From the NCBI GenBank assembly GCA_036507005.1, contig DASXQT010000075.1:41460-105459 (forward strand): a stretch of 64,000 bases of DNA, written 5' to 3'. The first letter of the stretch is position 1. The number at the start of each line of letters is the position of its first letter. This DNA comes from WS-2 sp036507005 (GTDB lineage: Bacteria > Eisenbacteria > RBG-16-71-46). Shown one piece after another: positions 38,000 to 46,774 of the stretch. The notes under the pieces are model-generated. The model was not told the DNA's origin. It saw only the letters and a list, made by a program, of their open reading frames with translations, and did not search any database. The position numbers and the translations under genes were made by a program.

Positions 38000-40480
38000 A
38001 TGCACCGACGCCCCTCGCCCGCGCTGTCTGCCGCCATCGTCTCTCTGCTCTTGATCGCTGCGCTTCCGCGCGTGACCCGCGCCGCGTGGCCTCACGATCC
38101 CTTCGCCAACATCCAGCTCGGCCCGTCCGCCGCCGACCAGCTCGTCGGCTCGGTGATCTCCGACGGGGCGGGCGGTGCCATCGTCGCCTGGGCGGATTCC
38201 CGCTCCGGAGGGCTCGACATCTACGCCCAACACATCACCGCCCAGGGCACCGTGGCCGCAGGCTGGCCGGGGAGCGGGCTCGCGGTATGCAAGGCCACCG
38301 GCGACCAGTCGGATCCGGTCATGATCTCCGATGGCGCCGGCGGAGCCATCATCGCGTGGGCCGACGGCAGAGTCGGTGCTGGAAATCGCGACATCTTCGT
38401 CGAGCGCGTGGACGGCTCGGGAGCCGTCCCCGCGGGCTGGCCGGAGAACGGCCGGCAGCTCTCGGCCGTGAACCTCACGAAGGACGAGCAGAATCCGGTC
38501 ATCGTCAGCGATGGGGCAGGCGGCGCGATCGTCGTGTGGGAGCTGATCTTTGCCATCGGCACCGATATCGACATCTGCGGCGGCCGGGTCGACGGGAGCG
38601 GGAACGTTCTGTGGTCTGGCCCGGAGTACGAACCGGGATCGATTCAGGAAGCCCCTGCCGTGGTGCCGGACGGAGCAGCGGGAGCCATGGTGGCCTTCGA
38701 GGACAACCAGTCCGGCAACTTCGACATCCGGGAGCTTCGCTTCGGCCCGAGTGGGTTCCATATCTGGGGCGCGAACATCGTGTGCAACGACCCGAACCCG
38801 CAGACCGCTCCTGTCGCCGCCGGTGACGGTGCCGGAGGAGCCATCATCGCATGGCAGGATCTCCGAAACGGGGACAACGACATCTTCGCATCGCGGATGA
38901 CCTCGACCGGAGCCCGGTCGCCGGGCTGGACCAGCAACGGGAATCCCGTGGCCGTCTTCGCCTCCGGCCAGAGCGGTCCCCTCGCCATCTCCGACGGGAG
39001 CCAGGGCGCGTTCATCGCCTGGGCCGACTCCCGAACCGGGAACGCCAAGGTCTTCGCCCAGCACCTGCTGCCCAGCGGGGCGGCGGATTCGGTCTGGCCG
39101 GCCAACGGTCTCGGGCTGTGCAGCGCCGTGGGAAACGAGTTCTTGGGCGCGATCGCGCCGGACGGCTCCGGAGGCGCGATCGTGTGTTGGAGCGACGACA
39201 GGACCGGCCAGCTCGACGCCTACGCCACCCGCGTCACGGCCGGAGGCGTTCTCCCCACGCCCTGGCCGGCCGTGGGTGATCCGATCTCCCTGGCTCCCGG
39301 GAACGTGCAGCCTTCCCTTCTCGCCGCGGACGGGAACGGCGGCGCCGTGGTGGCCTGGTCGGATCTGCGCGACGGCTCCTTCCAGGCGGCCTTCGCCCAG
39401 AACGTGGATCATTTCGCCCAGCTCGGCGACGCCACGCCTTCGATCGCCAGCATCCGCGACGTCACCGGCGATCAGGGCGGCAGGGTGCGGATGGTGTGGA
39501 ACGCCAGCTATCTCGACGTCGACCCTCAGTACGCCATCGGGGAATACTGGATCTGGCGCCAGTCGCCGGCCTCGCTGGCGGAGGCCGCCGTGAAGGGCGG
39601 CGCGCGCTGGCTCGATGCGGGCCTCGAGGCCGAGGCGCGCAGGATGAGCGCCGGCGAGTGGAACGCGCTCGCGCGTCGAGGGCTCTTCATGCGGGCGGAT
39701 GTGTACGCTGCGAGCTACGCCTGGGAGTTCGTAGCCTCTCAGCCTGCCAGCGGCTTCGGGCAGTACAGCTACGTCGCCGGGACGACGCGCGACTCGCTGG
39801 GATCGGGAAATCCACAGACCGTCTTCATGGTGCAGGCGCGGTACACGTCGGGCGTCGCGTTCTGGAACTCGTCGCCCGACTCGGGCTACTCGGTCGACAA
39901 TCTCGCACCCGTGTCGCCCTCGCCCTTCACCGCTCTCTACCAGGCGGGAGCCACCCGGCTCCACTGGGGCGCCAACGGCGAGGCGGATCTCGGCGGCTAC
40001 CGGCTCTACCGCGGCAGCTCCGCCGGCTTCGTTCCCGGCCCGGACAATCTGGTGGTCGCTCAGCCCGATACCGGCTATGACGATGTCGGCCCCGCGGGCA
40101 GCTACTACAAGCTCTCGGCCGTGGACGTGCACGGCAACGAGAGCCTCTTCGCGCTGGTGACCCCGTCAGGCACCGTGGATGTGGGATTCGCTGCGCTTCC
40201 GCGCGAGCTCGCGCTCGGCTCCGCCGCGCCGAACCCGGCGCGCGTGGGGACCGCGCTGATGTACGCCCTTCCCGCCCGCGCACGGGTCTCGCTCACGGTC
40301 TGCGACGCGGCCGGCCGGCGGGTGCGGACGCTCGTGGACGCCGACCTCGAGGCCGGCGAGCGCGTCCAGCGCTGGGATGGAAGCGACGACGCCGGTCGCG
40401 CAATGCCGAACGGGCTCTACTTCGTGCGCCTGAGCGCCCTGGGACGGACGCTGGTGCGGCGGGTCGTCATCGCGCGTTGA
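38000..40480 (+). CDS. Large secreted repeat protein with FlgD/Por-type C-terminal domain
   Basis: An 826-aa exported protein with signal A-A-I-V-S-L-L-L-I-A-A-L-P. About ten repeats of roughly 50 residues carry S-D-G-A-G-G-A-I-[V/I]-A-W-A-D-x-R followed by D-I-[Y/F]-[A/V]-[Q/E]-[H/R], suggesting a beta-propeller (the same DNA motif recurs every about 150 bp from 38160 to 39370). A fibronectin-like stretch (L-Y-R-G-S-S-A-G-F-V-P) follows. The end, A-A-P-N-P-A-R-V-G-T-A-L-M-Y-A-L-P ... G-L-Y-F-V-R-L, is the sorting-type Ig-like domain. ATG 38000 has GGGGAGG 8 bp upstream. Probably surface-exposed; role unknown. Confidence 0.78.
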   Translation: MHRRPSPALSAAIVSLLLIAALPRVTRAAWPHDPFANIQLGPSAADQLVGSVISDGAGGAIVAWADSRSGGLDIYAQHITAQGTVAAGWPGSGLAVCKATGDQSDPVMISDGAGGAIIAWADGRVGAGNRDIFVERVDGSGAVPAGWPENGRQLSAVNLTKDEQNPVIVSDGAGGAIVVWELIFAIGTDIDICGGRVDGSGNVLWSGPEYEPGSIQEAPAVVPDGAAGAMVAFEDNQSGNFDIRELRFGPSGFHIWGANIVCNDPNPQTAPVAAGDGAGGAIIAWQDLRNGDNDIFASRMTSTGARSPGWTSNGNPVAVFASGQSGPLAISDGSQGAFIAWADSRTGNAKVFAQHLLPSGAADSVWPANGLGLCSAVGNEFLGAIAPDGSGGAIVCWSDDRTGQLDAYATRVTAGGVLPTPWPAVGDPISLAPGNVQPSLLAADGNGGAVVAWSDLRDGSFQAAFAQNVDHFAQLGDATPSIASIRDVTGDQGGRVRMVWNASYLDVDPQYAIGEYWIWRQSPASLAEAAVKGGARWLDAGLEAEARRMSAGEWNALARRGLFMRADVYAASYAWEFVASQPASGFGQYSYVAGTTRDSLGSGNPQTVFMVQARYTSGVAFWNSSPDSGYSVDNLAPVSPSPFTALYQAGATRLHWGANGEADLGGYRLYRGSSAGFVPGPDNLVVAQPDTGYDDVGPAGSYYKLSAVDVHGNESLFALVTPSGTVDVGFAALPRELALGSAAPNPARVGTALMYALPARARVSLTVCDAAGRRVRTLVDADLEAGERVQRWDGSDDAGRAMPNGLYFVRLSALGRTLVRRVVIAR

Positions 40481-40514
40481 CGAGTCCACGCCGCGCGCGC
40501 GGCTCGTTCAGGGT

Positions 40515-42740
40515 CTAGCCGAGCACGACCAGCTTGCGCACGATGCTCTGGCCCGCCACGCGCAAGCGGTAGATATACAGTCCGCTGCGCCGCCCGACCG
40601 CCGACCACCTCACCGTGTGGCGGCCCGCCGCGCGCGTTTCGTCGACCAGGGTCGCGACCGTACGGCCGCCGACATCGAACACGTCCAGCTGCACGGGGCC
40701 TGCGCTCGGCAGTGTGAACTCGATGGTGGTGCCCTCGTGCAGGGGATTGGGTCCTGCCTTCGCCGTCAGCAGCAGGCCTGGAGCTGGATCAACCCCCACG
40801 TTGCTGTCGATGTGTCCGTGCAGCACCACGCTCTGCGCCACCATCTCGGAGCTGCTCTGCTGCACCACGTACAGGCGCGAGTCCACCGCCCCTCCCTCCA
40901 CCGGGCTGTAGGTCACCTGCACCAGCGTCGTCTCGTCCGGCGCCAGCGTCACCGGCAGCGGGCCGCTCACCAATGTCGCACTGAAGGTGCTGTCGGTGGT
41001 ACGCAGGCAATCGATACTGATCGTCTGATTCCAGTGGTTCCACACCTTCAGCAACATGACACCGCTGCTGCCCACCGCGGGCGCACCGATGTCCATGCTC
41101 TGCCGGTCGGTCAGAATGCGGTTCGTGCGCCACGGGAAGCGGAACGCGCGGTAGTTCACCAGCCCGGACGGGAATTGCAACTCCGCCGCGATCGTGCCGT
41201 CGGCGAGAAGGTCGGTCATCTGCGGATTGCTGAACGTGCCGCCCCAGCCGATCGTCACGCCGCCGTCGGGGTGCACCTGAACGTTCCCCATGAAGCCGCC
41301 GTACACATCGGGCACGTGCCGATACTCCCACACCTTGGTCGCCACGAAGTTCTGCTCGTCGACCACGAACTCCAAGGCACGGCTGTACCGGGGCGAGAGG
41401 TTGTTGCCGTTGTCGAACAACGTCAGGTGACCGTTGGGCTGGACGCGCGCATCGTGCTGATGCGACCAGCCGCGCGTCTCGTTGGGAAACTTGAACATGT
41501 TGTTCAACGCGTTGAGCCCCATGCGCCACAGGACCGCGCCACTCTGCCGGTCGATCTTGGTGAGCTCGTTCAGGTGCCGGCTCGAGATGAGCAGATTGCC
41601 GTCCGGCATCATCTCCACCGAGTTGCCGTGCACGTAGTCGATCCCGCTGGCCAGCAGGTTAATGTCCGGCGACGACCTGGCGTCGGTGATCTTGAAGTGG
41701 TCCCAGCTGCGCCACTGGAAGACCACGTCCTTGTTCTCGTCCAGCTCCTGCACGATCAGCCCGATCACGATGCAGTTGGGGTTGCCACCCGACACCACGG
41801 TGTCCATGCCCACGGGCTCAGGGTCGTACGACATGATGAGCGCGTGGCCGTTGGGCAAGATTTGGAGGTCGTGCAGGTCTGGCGAATAGCCGTTGCCGGT
41901 GGTGAAGCTGTCGACGCGGGCATACGCGCTATCCAGCACGAGGAACTTGAAGGCGCCGTTCATCCAGAACGAGAGCCGGCCGTCGGGCTGCACCTTGAAA
42001 TCGAAAGGTATCGAATTGGCGTCGTAGCTCGCCTCATAGAGCGGTTGCCCGCGGTCATCCATGATCTCGAAATCCGCGCGATTCGAGGGTCCGAGCACCC
42101 ACGGTGCGATGAAGAAGACGCCGGGCTGGGAATTGCTGACGTTCACCAGATGGAGCGCCGGGAATCCCGGCAGGAGCGTGTCGCATGGCTCCCCGCTGTC
42201 CTGAATGGCGACCCCCGGCCGCAGCCACGACGGGTTGTCCGCGGGCGGGTCCGGCATCCGCTCGGACGCAGGCCGCGGCATGAGCCTGGGGTCGACGGTC
42301 GAGACCCGGAACTCGTAGGCGAGCTCCGGCAGCGTCGTGCCCGCAAGCGTGCGCGTTCCGGCGGCCAGGCGCACGCGCACCCTCTCACCCAGGGCGTAGG
42401 GCTGGTCGGGTGTGAACAGGATCGTCTGGCCGTCGCTCGCGAGCCTGAGCCGGCCGGCGTGCGGGCCGCTCTCGCCGCCCACGACCGACAGCCGGCGAGC
42501 GTCCAGGCTGGCGGGATCCAGGGCGCTGGCCTGCCTTATCACCAGATTGTTCCAGCGCGACACCTTGTCGGCGCCGGGAACGGGCGAGAGATACAGAAAA
42601 GCACGAGGCGCGGCCGCCGCGGGCGGCCCGAAGCTGGCGATGAGCGCGAGGATTGCGAAACTGATCGACGGAGGGCTGGAGCGCACGACGGCCCCCTTTC
42701 TCGGTCCGACGTCCTGCGGAGCCGTTCTCGTTGGGGACAT
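40515..42740 (-). CDS. Arylsulfotransferase family protein with N-terminal Ig-like and C-terminal sorting domains
   Basis: A 741-aa exported protein. Domains in order: signal (A-I-L-A-L-I-A-S-F-G); SbsA/Big_5-like Ig domain about 40-155 (L-R-L-A-S-D-G-Q-T-I-L-F-T-P-D-Q-P-Y); an ASST-type propeller about 190-560 with D-L-H-D-L-Q-I-L-P-N-G-H-A-L, V-H-G-N-S-V-E-M-M-P-D-G-N-L-L, S-R-H-L-N-E-L and S-H-Q-H-D-A-R-V-Q-P-N-G, the His-bearing blades used by PQQ-like arylsulfotransferases; then a choice-of-anchor-like strand region; finally a FlgD/Por Ig domain (G-P-N-P-L-H-E-G ... G-L-Y-I-Y-R-L). It could transfer sulfate between phenols or glycans outside the cell. ATG 42740 has GGAG 6 bp upstream, preferred to the longer frame at 42785. 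Confidence 0.82.
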   Translation of the reverse strand: MSPTRTAPQDVGPRKGAVVRSSPPSISFAILALIASFGPPAAAAPRAFLYLSPVPGADKVSRWNNLVIRQASALDPASLDARRLSVVGGESGPHAGRLRLASDGQTILFTPDQPYALGERVRVRLAAGTRTLAGTTLPELAYEFRVSTVDPRLMPRPASERMPDPPADNPSWLRPGVAIQDSGEPCDTLLPGFPALHLVNVSNSQPGVFFIAPWVLGPSNRADFEIMDDRGQPLYEASYDANSIPFDFKVQPDGRLSFWMNGAFKFLVLDSAYARVDSFTTGNGYSPDLHDLQILPNGHALIMSYDPEPVGMDTVVSGGNPNCIVIGLIVQELDENKDVVFQWRSWDHFKITDARSSPDINLLASGIDYVHGNSVEMMPDGNLLISSRHLNELTKIDRQSGAVLWRMGLNALNNMFKFPNETRGWSHQHDARVQPNGHLTLFDNGNNLSPRYSRALEFVVDEQNFVATKVWEYRHVPDVYGGFMGNVQVHPDGGVTIGWGGTFSNPQMTDLLADGTIAAELQFPSGLVNYRAFRFPWRTNRILTDRQSMDIGAPAVGSSGVMLLKVWNHWNQTISIDCLRTTDSTFSATLVSGPLPVTLAPDETTLVQVTYSPVEGGAVDSRLYVVQQSSSEMVAQSVVLHGHIDSNVGVDPAPGLLLTAKAGPNPLHEGTTIEFTLPSAGPVQLDVFDVGGRTVATLVDETRAAGRHTVRWSAVGRRSGLYIYRLRVAGQSIVRKLVVLG

Positions 42741-42791
42741 GGCGATCTCCGGACACCGGCATCCGTACCGGGCCGTGTATCCCATTAATAG

Positions 42792-42820
42792 AGTATATCG
42801 GCGCGAACGGGAACCGTCGA
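42792..42820 (-). promoter_or_regulatory. Promoter of the arylsulfotransferase gene
   Basis: On the minus strand TCGACG (42820-42815), 17-bp spacer, TATACT (42797-42792). The -10 is five of six to consensus in an unusually AT-rich patch. Confidence 0.5.
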
Positions 42821-42880
42821 GATGCGTTTATTAGGGCTGTCCGCCCTCGGGTTGCATTTTCCGCGGCGCGATTCGGAGTG

Positions 42881-42909
42881 TTGACCCTACTCGGCCGAGG
42901 CTTTAACGT
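42881..42909 (+). promoter_or_regulatory. Promoter of the polysaccharide locus (gmd-like gene)
   Basis: TTGACC (42881-42886), 17-bp spacer, TAACGT (42904-42909), about 37 nt of leader before ATG 42954. It is divergent from the arylsulfotransferase promoter. Confidence 0.5.
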
Positions 42910-42953
42910 CGCGAACCTTGTCCACCCACTCGCGCTCTCCCCTGGGGCCTCCC

Positions 42954-43907
42954 ATGCGACGCGTTCTCGTCACGGGCGTCACCGGTTTCGCCGGCAGCCA
43001 CCTCGTGGACTACATGCTCACCCGGAACGACTGTCAGATCTTCGGCATCCAGCGCTGGAGATCGCGCACGGAGAACGTTGAGCACTTCCTGGATCGGATC
43101 ACGATGCTCGAGTGCGACTTGCGCGACGCCTCCTCCACGCGCGACACGCTCGAGAAGGTGAAGCCGGACTGGATCTTCCACCTCGCCGCCCAGTCGTTCG
43201 TGCCCACCTCGTGGATCGCGCCCACCGAGTCGCTCACCACCAACGTGCTGTGCCAGGTGAACCTCTTCGAGGCGGTGCGGCGCCTCGGGCTAAAATGCCG
43301 GATCCAGCTCGCCTGCTCGAGCGAGGAGTACGGCCTGGTGCTTCCGGACGAGCTGCCGATCCGGGAGACCAACCCGCTCCGGCCGCTCTCGCCCTACGCG
43401 GTGAGCAAGGTCGCGCAGGACCTCCTCGGCTACCAGTACTGGATGTCGTGGAAGGTGGACAGCGTGCGCACCCGCGGATTCAACCACGAAGGTCCACGCC
43501 GCGGGCCGGTGTTCGTGGCCTCGGACTTCGCCAAGCAGATCGCCGACGCCGAGAAGGGCCGGCGGCCGCCGGTGCTCTCGGTCGGGAACCTGGAGGCGAA
43601 GCGCGACTTCACCGACGTGCGCGACATGGTGCGCGGCTACTGGCTCGCGCTCGAGAAGTGCGAGCCCGGCGAGGTCTACAACCTGTGCCGCGGCCGGTCG
43701 TGGAGCATCCAGGAGGTGCTCGACATGCTGCTCGGCATGACGAAGCTGAAGCTCGAGGTACGCAAGGACCCCGCGCGGCTCAGGCCCAGCGACGTCCCGG
43801 TGCTGCTGGGCGATCCTTCCAAGTTCGCCAAGGCCTCGGGCTGGGAGCCCACCATCCCGTTCGAGCAGACGCTGCGCGACATGCTGGACTACTGGCGCGC
43901 GCGCTGA
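42954..43907 (+). CDS. GDP-mannose 4,6-dehydratase-like extended SDR
   Basis: A 317-aa NAD(P)-dependent sugar dehydratase/reductase. G-V-T-G-F-A-G-S-H-L binds the cofactor, and S-S-E-E-Y-G and Y-A-V-S-K supply the catalytic Ser/Glu/Tyr/Lys. V-R-T-R-G-F-N-H-E-G-P and V-G-N-L-E-A-K-R-D-F-T-D-V-R-D are typical of the Gmd/Rmd group. The E in S-S-E-E-Y favours a dehydratase (GDP-mannose to GDP-4-keto-6-deoxymannose), but at 317 residues it is shorter than most Gmd, so an Rmd-like reductase is possible. It is 3 bp upstream of a flippase gene and near a second paralogue at 45601. Confidence 0.8.
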   Translation: MRRVLVTGVTGFAGSHLVDYMLTRNDCQIFGIQRWRSRTENVEHFLDRITMLECDLRDASSTRDTLEKVKPDWIFHLAAQSFVPTSWIAPTESLTTNVLCQVNLFEAVRRLGLKCRIQLACSSEEYGLVLPDELPIRETNPLRPLSPYAVSKVAQDLLGYQYWMSWKVDSVRTRGFNHEGPRRGPVFVASDFAKQIADAEKGRRPPVLSVGNLEAKRDFTDVRDMVRGYWLALEKCEPGEVYNLCRGRSWSIQEVLDMLLGMTKLKLEVRKDPARLRPSDVPVLLGDPSKFAKASGWEPTIPFEQTLRDMLDYWRAR

Positions 43908-43910
43908 CCC

Positions 43911-45476
43911 GTGACGGAGCCCGCCCGACGAACCAGCAGCTCCGGGCTCGGCCGTCGACTGGTCACGAACACGTTGCACGCGGCGACCGGCCGCTTCGTG
44001 GCGCTTCTGGTCTGGCTCGTTTTCACGCCGGCCATCCTTCGTTCTCTCGGACCTCAAGCGTTTGGGGTATGGGCCCTCTTCTACGTTCTCACGGGCTATT
44101 TCGCCGCTCTCGATTTTGGCCTCGTGCAGAGCACCTTGAGGTACGTCGCCGCAGCTCGCGAAAAAGGCGCCGACGCCGAGGCGGGGGCCTACGCCACGCT
44201 CGGCGTTCTGGGCTACCTCCTGCTCGCGATCCTGTGGTTCCTGGTGGCCCTCGGCGCCGGAAACGCCGCGATCGCCTGGCTTCGCATTCCGGCGACCGAG
44301 GTGCAGGCGGCCCATGTGGCGGTGTTCGCCGGGGCAGGAGTGTTCGTGCTGGCAGGCGTGGCGAACGTGACGATTGCCGTTCTCCAGGGATATGGACGCT
44401 TCGACCTCGCGAACCTGATGGTGCTGGCGATGGCGTCTGTGCAAACCGTGGGGTTCCTCCTGGCGCTCCGCCTTCACTCCGGCTTCAATGGTTTCGTGGT
44501 GGCCGTCGTCGTCGCGTGGTCGCTCACCGGACTCCTGGGTCTGGGAATCGTTCCCCTGGCGGCGCCGCGCTTCCGGTGGGCCACACCGATGGCCATTCGA
44601 GCGCACGTCCGGGAGATGTGGCGTTTCGGAGGGCCGGTTCAAATCACGAACTTGCTGGGCGTACTCCACTCACACGCGGACAAGATCCTGCTGTCCCGGT
44701 TCGTCGCGCTCGCCTCCATCGTTCCCTATGAACTCGGCTCGCGAGTGTCGCTCACGGTCTGCGCGCTGCCGCAACTGATGCTGATGGCCGTGCTACCGGA
44801 GGCCTCCGCGATTTTCGTCGCAGGTGACCGCGACCGCCTCCGCCTGCTCTATGAGCGTGGAAGTCGCCATGTGATGACGGCCGTGGCGGTGACGCTGGCT
44901 CCAGTGCTCGGCGCGGCAGACAGAATCTTCGCCGTGTGGCTGGGCCCGGGGCATGGCGACGCGGCGCTGGTGACGAGAGTCGTGACATCCACGATCTGGT
45001 TCACGATGACGACGGGGATGGGGACGACGTTGGGACGAGCCATCGCGCGCACCGAACTGGAGACCTGGTATGCCACCGTGACCGTGGCGGTCCACCTGAC
45101 TCTGAGCTGGCTGCTGCTGCCGCGACTGGGGCTTCCGGGTGCACTCATCGGGTACGCGGCAGGCGGGGTGTGCGGCGTGGCGCTGTTCTTCATCGTGTTC
45201 GCACGGGCACTGGGGTGGTCGCTGGGCTTCGTGCTCGCGTCGTGCGGCCGACCCCTGGTGGCAACGCTGGGGGGGAGCACCGCCGGCTGGCTCGTGGATC
45301 GCCTGCTGCCGGTCTCGGCGGGGGGGGCACTGGGGTGGCTGCTTCTTTGTCTGTCCGCGGTAGCGGCCTCGGCCACGGCGTTCGCTCTGGTGTTGGCCAC
45401 CCAATACCTGAGGTGGTCGGACGTGCGAACGGGGTTCGCGGCCGTCGTGCGGACACTCCGCGTGCAGGCGGGGTAA
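43911..45476 (+). CDS. Wzx-type polysaccharide flippase (first copy)
   Basis: A 521-aa membrane protein with about 12-14 helices, MATE-like. The start L-V-T-N-T-L-H-A-A-T-G-R-F-V and L-G-P-Q-A-F-G-V-W-A-L-F-Y-V-L is typical of lipid-linked oligosaccharide flippases, with a central F-G-G-P-V-Q-I-T-N-L-L and D-K-I-L-L-S-R-F. It moves undecaprenyl-PP-linked repeat units across the inner membrane. GTG 43911 lies 3 bp after the preceding TGA. A second, distinct flippase follows at 52388, suggesting two lipid-linked products or a paralogous pair. Confidence 0.88.
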   Translation: MTEPARRTSSSGLGRRLVTNTLHAATGRFVALLVWLVFTPAILRSLGPQAFGVWALFYVLTGYFAALDFGLVQSTLRYVAAAREKGADAEAGAYATLGVLGYLLLAILWFLVALGAGNAAIAWLRIPATEVQAAHVAVFAGAGVFVLAGVANVTIAVLQGYGRFDLANLMVLAMASVQTVGFLLALRLHSGFNGFVVAVVVAWSLTGLLGLGIVPLAAPRFRWATPMAIRAHVREMWRFGGPVQITNLLGVLHSHADKILLSRFVALASIVPYELGSRVSLTVCALPQLMLMAVLPEASAIFVAGDRDRLRLLYERGSRHVMTAVAVTLAPVLGAADRIFAVWLGPGHGDAALVTRVVTSTIWFTMTTGMGTTLGRAIARTELETWYATVTVAVHLTLSWLLLPRLGLPGALIGYAAGGVCGVALFFIVFARALGWSLGFVLASCGRPLVATLGGSTAGWLVDRLLPVSAGGALGWLLLCLSAVAASATAFALVLATQYLRWSDVRTGFAAVVRTLRVQAG

Positions 45477-45600
45477 TGCGCCCCGGCGATCGAATGCCGG
45501 TATCGGGTCCGGGTGACAGGAGAACATTGGTAACGTGCCGGGACCGAGGAGGAGGTAGGGGGGGTGGGGGACGATCGTTCGAAGCTCTGAGGAGCCGGGG

Positions 45601-46551
45601 ATGATCAGACAGAGGATCCTCGTCACCGGAGCCAACGGCTTCGTGGGTCCGCACCTCACGCGCGCGCTCGCCGCGCGCGGCGCGCGGGTGCACGGCGCGG
45701 CACTGGGGGCGGCGCCGCCGGGTCTCGCGCTCGACGGCTGGCACGCGGCGGACGTGCGCGCGCCCGAGTCGCTCGCGGCCGCGATCGCGGCCGCGCGGCC
45801 CGACGCCATCGTTCACCTCGCGGGCCAGAGCAGCGCCGCCCTCTCCTTCGAGGACCCGGTCGCCACCTTCCAGGTCAACGCGCTCGGCACCTGGCACCTA
45901 CTCGAGGCGGTGCGGCGCGCCGCCCCCCGCGCGCGCGTCCTCGTCGTCGGCACGAGCGAGGCCTACGGCCCGCGGCCGGAGGGAACGCGGGTCGCAGAGG
46001 ACGCGCCGTTCATGCCGGTGAGCCCGTACGCGCTCTCCAAGGCCGCGGCCGACGCCCTGGCCGAGGTCGCGCACCGCACGTGGGGGACCGACGTGGTGCG
46101 CACTCGCTCGTTCGCACACGCCGGGCCGGGGCAGACCACGCGCTTCGCGATCCCGTCGTTCGCGGAGCAGATCGCGTCGATCGAGGCCGGGAAGGCGGAC
46201 CCGGTGCTGCGGGTGGGCAACCTGGAGGTGACCCGCGACCTCACCGACGTGCGGGACGTGGCCGAGGCCTACGCGACGCTGATCGAGCGCGGGCGATCGG
46301 GCGCGGCCTACAACGTGTGCCGCGGGGAGGGCGTGCGGCTCCGCGACGTCGCCCAGGCGCTGGCATCGCGGTCGAAGGTCCCGGTGCGGATCGAGGTGGA
46401 CCCGGCGCGCTTCCGCCCCGCCGACGTCCCATATCTTGTGGGGGACCCTTCCGCCATCGCGCGCGACTGCGGATGGCGCGCGACCACCCCGCTCGAGCGC
46501 ACGCTGGACGAGCTGCTCGACGAGTGGCGCGCGCGGGCGCGGCCCGCGTGA
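45601..46551 (+). CDS. GDP-6-deoxy-4-keto-mannose reductase-like extended SDR
   Basis: A 316-aa SDR enzyme, paralogous to the 42954 product. G-A-N-G-F-V-G-P-H-L binds the cofactor, the active site has G-T-S-E-A-Y-G and Y-A-L-S-K, and V-G-N-L-E-V-T-R-D-L-T-D-V-R-D is shared. The Rmd type reduces GDP-4-keto-6-deoxymannose to GDP-D-rhamnose. Together with the 42954 gene it could make GDP-D-rhamnose, and with the Fcl-like gene at the right edge GDP-L-fucose. ATG 45601 follows GAGGAGCCGGGG. The start M-I-R-Q-R-I-L-V-T-G fits the fold exactly. Confidence 0.8.
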   Translation: MIRQRILVTGANGFVGPHLTRALAARGARVHGAALGAAPPGLALDGWHAADVRAPESLAAAIAAARPDAIVHLAGQSSAALSFEDPVATFQVNALGTWHLLEAVRRAAPRARVLVVGTSEAYGPRPEGTRVAEDAPFMPVSPYALSKAAADALAEVAHRTWGTDVVRTRSFAHAGPGQTTRFAIPSFAEQIASIEAGKADPVLRVGNLEVTRDLTDVRDVAEAYATLIERGRSGAAYNVCRGEGVRLRDVAQALASRSKVPVRIEVDPARFRPADVPYLVGDPSAIARDCGWRATTPLERTLDELLDEWRARARPA

Positions 46552-46658
46552 AGCGCGGGACGCGCGACGGCACCGGACCGACGCGCCGCGTCGCCCGCGC
46601 CGCGCATCGGGGCTTCACCGGAGGCGCGCTTGCGCGTTTCGCCTGCGCTCGGTTGCGG

Positions 46659-46687
46659 TTGACCGCTCCGTGACGAGCCTCTAACCT
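46659..46687 (+). promoter_or_regulatory. Promoter of the UDP-glucose dehydrogenase operon
   Basis: TTGACC (46659-46664), 17-bp spacer, TAACCT (46682-46687), about 80 nt before the TTG start at 46775. It would serve the tightly packed run of genes from here to 56341. Confidence 0.5.
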
Positions 46688-46774
46688 GACTCGCCCGTCT
46701 GCTCCACCTCCCTGCGGGACCGCGTGCGCTTCGCGGGACACGCCGCACGACCTCGGCGCGAAAGGACCTTCTCG

